From contig SFGY01000056.1 in the NCBI GenBank assembly GCA_004556455.1, positions 1 to 9,767 on the forward strand: DNA of 9,767 nucleotides. The letters are read 5' to 3'. The notes beneath the pieces were generated by a model. It did no database searches and had not been told where the DNA came from. It saw nothing but the letters and a program-made list of their open reading frames with translations. The stretch comes from Clostridiales bacterium. Its GTDB lineage: Bacteria; Bacillota; Clostridia; Saccharofermentanales; DTU023. Numbering within the stretch: the stretch's first letter is position 1; each line of letters begins with the position of its first letter. The position numbers and the translations under genes are program-made. This document shows positions 6,595 through 9,767 of this stretch, in pieces.

Positions 6595-7523
6595 ACCACC
6601 ACTGGAAGGAGGAAAAGTATTTGAGCGTTGATACGAGCAAAGAGATAGATGTGTTTTATCCAGACCTGAACGACGGCAAGATTCAATGGGTGCACTACGA
6701 TACTACGCAGTCGCTGGTTGAAATCTGTGTTTTTAATAAAGAAACGATACGGGCGGTGAATGCCGCTTGCTGGGATGCTACTGGGGCCTTTCAAATGATT
6801 CGCGAGGTCAGCAATCGTTTCCTGCTGAGGCCAGGTATGGACGGCTATGAAGATGCCATAATCCGCATGAGAAGCGACAAGCCCGCAGCTATTGGCTGCA
6901 GCTATCTTACTCTGGATCGATTGGAACAGTTCTTGGAGGCTGGAGAGCTTCTAAACAGTTACTGTATGCGGGAATTTGGGTGCAAAGCAAATTTCTCTGA
7001 CTTGCGCAAGGTTGACTTGGGTCACAAAACGCTGGAAAGAGGACATACATTGCGGGGCTACGCGAATCTGGAGGATTGCCATATTGGGGTTTATTTGGAC
7101 GGAAAGATTCTGGGTATGCGGCAGTTCGATTCGCTGCGAGAGATGAATCATACGGCGCTTTCGGAGATATCCTTTAGCGACCTCATGCAGATGCCGGAAT
7201 GGGCCGTTGCGCAGCACATTGGTATGGAAAAAAAGCAAGCCAATCCGGTAGCACGAATTGACTATTTGGACTTTCGGGGCAAGATGGTCGAACGCACCGA
7301 ATACATGGATGAGACAGCTTTTATGACCGACCTAAAAAATCAGCTGGACTGCGGTGTGCCGCTGTGCGTCGTTCTCTACCGAGACCAGAACGGCAAGACC
7401 ATTTCCCGCACGTTCCTGAACGACCTGGATACCCTGCCCAAGGGGCTTTTCGTAGAGGACGATCCCCATAGAAAGCCTCCGGCAATGCACCCAAAGAAAA
7501 AAGACCACGAACCTGCGAGATAA
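6591..7523 (+). CDS. Uncharacterised ICE protein, 310 residues, mosaic composition
   Basis: The start is taken as ATG 6591 in the ATGA overlap; an in-frame TTG at 6621 with a better Shine-Dalgarno sequence is an alternative giving 300 residues. No signal peptide, membrane helix or known catalytic motif is visible. Residues 40-75 and 100-150 look alpha/beta, followed by ANLEDCHIGVYLDGKILGMR (155-174) and a helical ISFSDLMQMPEWAVAQHIGM segment (193-212). The last part (ARIDYLDFRGKMVERTEY, then GVPLCVVLYRDQNGKTISRT and LPKGLFVEDD) looks like a separate small beta-rich domain of a type I remember in ICE-encoded proteins. Base composition differs within the gene: by hand count the lines around 6721, 6901-7020 and 7081 are about 43-48% GC, while the end near 7381-7440 is 58%, like the neighbours. 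The larger N-terminal part may be a more recent acquisition. Function is unknown. Confidence 0.75.
   Translation: MNHHWKEEKYLSVDTSKEIDVFYPDLNDGKIQWVHYDTTQSLVEICVFNKETIRAVNAACWDATGAFQMIREVSNRFLLRPGMDGYEDAIIRMRSDKPAAIGCSYLTLDRLEQFLEAGELLNSYCMREFGCKANFSDLRKVDLGHKTLERGHTLRGYANLEDCHIGVYLDGKILGMRQFDSLREMNHTALSEISFSDLMQMPEWAVAQHIGMEKKQANPVARIDYLDFRGKMVERTEYMDETAFMTDLKNQLDCGVPLCVVLYRDQNGKTISRTFLNDLDTLPKGLFVEDDPHRKPPAMHPKKKDHEPAR
6607..6613 (+). promoter_or_regulatory. Alternative Shine-Dalgarno sequence before TTG 6621
   Basis: AAGGAGG stands 7 bases before an in-frame TTG at 6621. This site is stronger than GAGGTGA and could make the protein start at LSVDTSKE. Which start is used cannot be decided from sequence alone. 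Confidence 0.45.
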
Positions 7524-7532
7524 GGAGAAGCT

Positions 7533-7862
7533 ATGGATAAGAAGAAAGCCATCTGCGAGTATCTCCGTAAAAATCATATTGGCAAAGAAAATGCCATCCA
7601 CAGCAAGGAGCTTGAAAAGCTGTTTCTGCTTGACGGACGAAATATTCGCCGCAAGATCAGCGCCTTGCGACAGGATGGCTTTCCTATTTGCAGCGATGAA
7701 ACGGGCTACTATTACGCAGATAACCAGAAAGAGATCAATACCACCGTCTGCCGGCTGAATGAGCTTGTGACGAAGGTGTCAAACGCCAGAACCGGGCTTT
7801 TATTTGCATCGATCCTCGGAGAGAATGCGCAGACCGTTGAGGTCACGATCAAAGTAAGATAA
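7533..7862 (+). CDS. Small winged-helix DNA-binding protein, 109 residues
   Basis: The start is ATG 7533, with AAGGAG at 7522-7527 overlapping the upstream TAA. Residues 4-62 read as a winged helix-turn-helix: helix KAICEYLRKNHI, then IHSKELEKLF, a recognition-helix candidate RNIRRKISALRQDG (36-49) and the wing PICSDETGYYYA (51-62). The remaining 47 residues hold a helix (NTTVCRLNELVTKVSNARTG) that could mediate dimerisation. It is probably a DNA-binding regulator, or a replication or anti-defence accessory, of the element. It lies 13 bases before the giant polyvalent gene and is likely co-transcribed with it. The fold is fairly clear; the specific target is unknown. Confidence 0.8.
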   Translation: MDKKKAICEYLRKNHIGKENAIHSKELEKLFLLDGRNIRRKISALRQDGFPICSDETGYYYADNQKEINTTVCRLNELVTKVSNARTGLLFASILGENAQTVEVTIKVR

Positions 7863-7875
7863 GGAGGGAGTTCCC

Positions 7876-9767
7876 ATGCCGAGCAAATACAGAATCATTT
7901 TGGAGATGGCGTCCCAGACTGCCAGGGATATCGCCTCCAATGCCGACCGATATACCGATTTTCTGATTACGGCGGCAAACAACTACAAGTACAGCTTTAA
8001 GGAGCAGCTGCTCATCCATGCGCAGAAGCCAGATGCAACGGCGTGTGCGGAAATCGACACATGGAATAAACTCGGCAGATGGGTAAACAAGGGCACGAAA
8101 GGCATCGCGCTGCTGATTGACAGAGATGTTCCCTACAAGCTGAGACATGTCTTTGATATCTCCGACACCAACAGCCGTGCCGGAAGGAACATCACCCTTT
8201 GGCAGATGAAGCCGGAGTACGAATATGCGGTATCGGAAAGCCTTCAGGCCAGCTTCGGCGATGTGGAGGAGCCGCGAGAATTCCCGCACCTTCTCATGGA
8301 TATTTCCGGTTATGCCGTGGAGGATAATCTTTCAGATTATCTCATGGAACTGAACGCTGTCAAAGCCGGCAGCTTTCTGGAGGAGCTGGATGACACAAGC
8401 CTTGAGGCGTGGCTGAAAACCACGCTGAAAAGCAGCGTCGCTTTTATGGCACTCTCCCGTGCAGGTTATGAGCCGAGGCGGTATTTTGACCGAGAGGATT
8501 TCAGCCATCTCTTTGATTTCAACACCGTGGAGGTAATCTCCGTGCTCGGTGCCGCAGTCAGCGATATTTCTGAGATGGTCATCCGGGAAATGGGCGAAAC
8601 CGTCAAGGAAATGGAGAAGGAAGAAAAACGGAAGATTCGCACATTTGCACAGGAGGGTACTTCTGCGTATCATAAGAACCGAACGGAAAACAAGGAAAGG
8701 AGCAACGAATATGGAACTGACCTATACGATGCAGGGCGATTATCTGATTCCCGATCTGACCGTGCCGGAGAGCCCGAAGCTTGGGAAGTATGGAATGCTG
8801 CGGCGGACATTTCTCCGCGAGCACCGGGATGGGATCTACACCGGGATGCTGCTGAACGGAACACTGAACAGTCATCTGGAGGAGGTGGACCGGCAGGCAC
8901 AGAAGATGCTGGACGACCTGACCGAGCAGATGAAGGCGCTGAACGGAGTGACGGAGCAGCTGAAGGCGGAGGATCAGATGCGATGGGTGCAGATGATGAA
9001 CTCCATTCGCCACTCGGCGGAGGAAGTGATTCTGAACGACCTGATCTACGCGTAACGCTCCCCATAGTTGAACAGCAGCAGGAAATTATCGCAGAAGCGG
9101 AGGAAGAAAAATCCTCCGCTTTTGCTATTTCTCAGGAGGACATCGACGCCATTCTGACACGGGGCAGCGGCATCCATCATGGCAAATTCCGCATCTATGA
9201 GCAGTTTCTCAAACAGGATTCTTCTGAGAACAATATCGCCTTTTTGAAAAACGAATATGGCATCGGCGGCGCGTATCCTGCCGTTTCCGGCAGAAATCTC
9301 GATGAAAGCCACGACGCCAAGGGAATCAAAATCAGCAGAGGCAGAATCTCTCGGCCCGATGCGGAACTGCTTTTGCGGTGGAATAAGGCCGAGAGGCGGA
9401 TCGGGGAGCTGATCCGAGCCGACCGCTATCTGAGCCAAGCAGAAAAGGACAACTATCCTGCCTACCGGGAGCAGGCAGAAGCTCGGAGGAAACGAGGTGA
9501 AATCTCTGAGGAGTTCCGGTCGATTGTCTATGATTATAACGACTTCGTGACGCAGCTCGGCGAGGAAAGCAAAGCGCTGAATCTGTATTATTTGTCAAGC
9601 TGCTGGGGTGCGTTCAGCGTGGGCGATAAGAAAATGCACGCCCGTACTGCGGAGGGTGACTTCATCCTCCCCATGATGCGCGAAGCAATGAATACGATCA
9701 TTGCGGACAACACCCACTTGACCGCACGGTGCGAAGCCATGCTGGAAGCGTTGAACAGCGATGTGGC
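7876..9767 (+). CDS. N-terminal part of a giant ICE polyvalent protein (ArdC/LtrC-like N-domain; helicase/methylase expected downstream), partial
   Basis: The start is ATG 7876 after AAGGAGG at 7861-7867, with an 8-base gap. The frame has no stop up to the window edge (630 codons). Residues about 20-100 carry the signature of ArdC/LtrC-like N-terminal domains of conjugative-element proteins: YSFKEQLLIHAQKPDATACA (39-58), then EIDTWNKLGRWVNKGTKGIA (59-78). Helical sequence follows to about residue 275. Residues 279-393 are a Gly/Ala/Asp/Glu/Arg-rich linker that coincides exactly with the nested tnpV gene. From 394 a second module begins: EQQQEIIAEAEEE, ISQEDIDAILTRGSGIHHGK, FLKNEYGIGGAYPAVSG (around 460) and LLLRWNKAERRIGELI. 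I remember this module from very large clostridial ICE proteins that continue into SNF2/DEAD-type helicase and N6-adenine methylase domains. Those domains are not in this window, so that part is expectation. Proposed roles are anti-restriction and handling of transferred DNA. Confidence 0.85.
   Translation, partial: MPSKYRIILEMASQTARDIASNADRYTDFLITAANNYKYSFKEQLLIHAQKPDATACAEIDTWNKLGRWVNKGTKGIALLIDRDVPYKLRHVFDISDTNSRAGRNITLWQMKPEYEYAVSESLQASFGDVEEPREFPHLLMDISGYAVEDNLSDYLMELNAVKAGSFLEELDDTSLEAWLKTTLKSSVAFMALSRAGYEPRRYFDREDFSHLFDFNTVEVISVLGAAVSDISEMVIREMGETVKEMEKEEKRKIRTFAQEGTSAYHKNRTENKERSNEYGTDLYDAGRLSDSRSDRAGEPEAWEVWNAAADISPRAPGWDLHRDAAERNTEQSSGGGGPAGTEDAGRPDRADEGAERSDGAAEGGGSDAMGADDELHSPLGGGSDSERPDLRVTLPIVEQQQEIIAEAEEEKSSAFAISQEDIDAILTRGSGIHHGKFRIYEQFLKQDSSENNIAFLKNEYGIGGAYPAVSGRNLDESHDAKGIKISRGRISRPDAELLLRWNKAERRIGELIRADRYLSQAEKDNYPAYREQAEARRKRGEISEEFRSIVYDYNDFVTQLGEESKALNLYYLSSCWGAFSVGDKKMHARTAEGDFILPMMREAMNTIIADNTHLTARCEAMLEALNSDV
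8693..8702 (+). promoter_or_regulatory. Internal Shine-Dalgarno sequence for nested tnpV
   Basis: AGGAAAGGAG ends 8 bases before ATG 8711, inside the coding sequence of the giant protein. Its presence at the right spacing supports independent translation of tnpV. Confidence 0.7.
8711..9055 (+). CDS. tnpV: TnpV family protein, nested out of frame inside the giant polyvalent gene
   Basis: ATG 8711 to TAA 9053-9055 encodes 114 residues. The protein matches the TnpV pattern I know from clostridial mobile elements: an N-terminal GDYLIPDL (9-16), then LGKYGMLRR, a LLNGTLNSHLEEVD helix, GVTEQLKAEDQMRWVQMMNS (79-98) and a closing AEEVILNDLIYA. It is essentially the usual full length. TnpV is named from Tn4451-type transposons and is not itself a recombinase; its role is unknown. 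By hand count 91 of 114 codons end in G or C (80%), against 31% for the overlapping host frame, so tnpV is the frame with normal codon use here. A longer form from an upstream ATG at 8549 is unlikely: that extra stretch is a shadow of the host frame. The internal Shine-Dalgarno sequence favours translation from 8711. Confidence 0.85.
   Translation: MELTYTMQGDYLIPDLTVPESPKLGKYGMLRRTFLREHRDGIYTGMLLNGTLNSHLEEVDRQAQKMLDDLTEQMKALNGVTEQLKAEDQMRWVQMMNSIRHSAEEVILNDLIYA

Noticed and set aside
8549..8710. An upstream ATG extending tnpV by 54 residues
   Set aside because: This stretch is coding in the host frame with normal codon use, while the known TnpV N-terminus and the Shine-Dalgarno sequence both point to 8711.
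8603..9438. Minus-strand open frames opposite tnpV and the giant gene
   Set aside because: They are shadows of two GC-biased frames on the + strand, with no initiation signals or recognisable domains.
1..9767. CRISPR array, tRNA, insertion sequence ends or attachment site
   Set aside because: No regularly spaced direct repeats, cloverleaf-like segments or terminal inverted repeats were seen on reading both strands.

Overview
The window looks like part of an integrative and conjugative element (ICE), or a related large mobile element, from a Gram-positive gut-type Clostridium relative (class Clostridia). This rests on strong AAGGAGG-type ribosome binding sites, a GC content that looks to be in the mid-50s, a surface protein with an IPKTG sorting signal, a TnpV-family protein, and the start of a giant 'polyvalent' ICE protein with an ArdC/LtrC-like N-terminus. 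All supported genes lie on the + strand in tightly spaced or overlapping order. No tRNA, rRNA, CRISPR array, insertion sequence end or integrase was seen.

Layout. Bases 1-123 hold the 3' end of an unrecognised gene, followed by a small hairpin with a T-run. From 203 to 4362 lies a large secreted adhesin gene: signal peptide, N-terminal thioester (TQXA-type) domain, about ten tandem Cna_B/SpaA domains, IPKTG anchor and membrane helix. The gene is broken near 3178-3186, where a short deletion inside the seventh Cna_B domain shifts the frame. The first part (203-3298) therefore ends early without an anchor, and the anchored tail (to 4362) has no ribosome binding site of its own. Overlapping its stop codon is a 28-residue single-pass membrane peptide (4352-4438) with an excellent Shine-Dalgarno sequence. 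A perfect 11-bp GC-rich hairpin (4448-4477) separates this part from the rest.

From 4497 to 7862 there are five small to mid-size genes. Four are uncharacterised proteins of the kind found in clostridial ICEs. Three of their junctions reuse almost the same sequence, GAGGTGA-N6-ATGA, so each upstream protein ends in RG(D/E)AR. The fifth encodes a small winged-helix DNA-binding protein. The last gene, starting at 7876 and still open at the window edge, encodes the N-terminal 630 residues of the giant polyvalent protein; helicase and methylase domains would be expected beyond the window.

The most striking feature is a complete tnpV gene (8711-9055) nested inside this giant gene on the same strand in another frame. 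It has its own Shine-Dalgarno sequence and about 80% GC at third codon positions. The host frame stays open throughout but encodes only a Gly/Ala/Asp/Arg-rich linker there. This is a same-strand overprinted gene pair lying at the boundary between two protein modules.

How the genes may work together (inference): the adhesin and its small membrane partner act at the cell surface, possibly in attachment or mating contact. The 4497-7862 genes and the giant protein are cytoplasmic cargo for establishment, anti-defence or DNA handling of the element.
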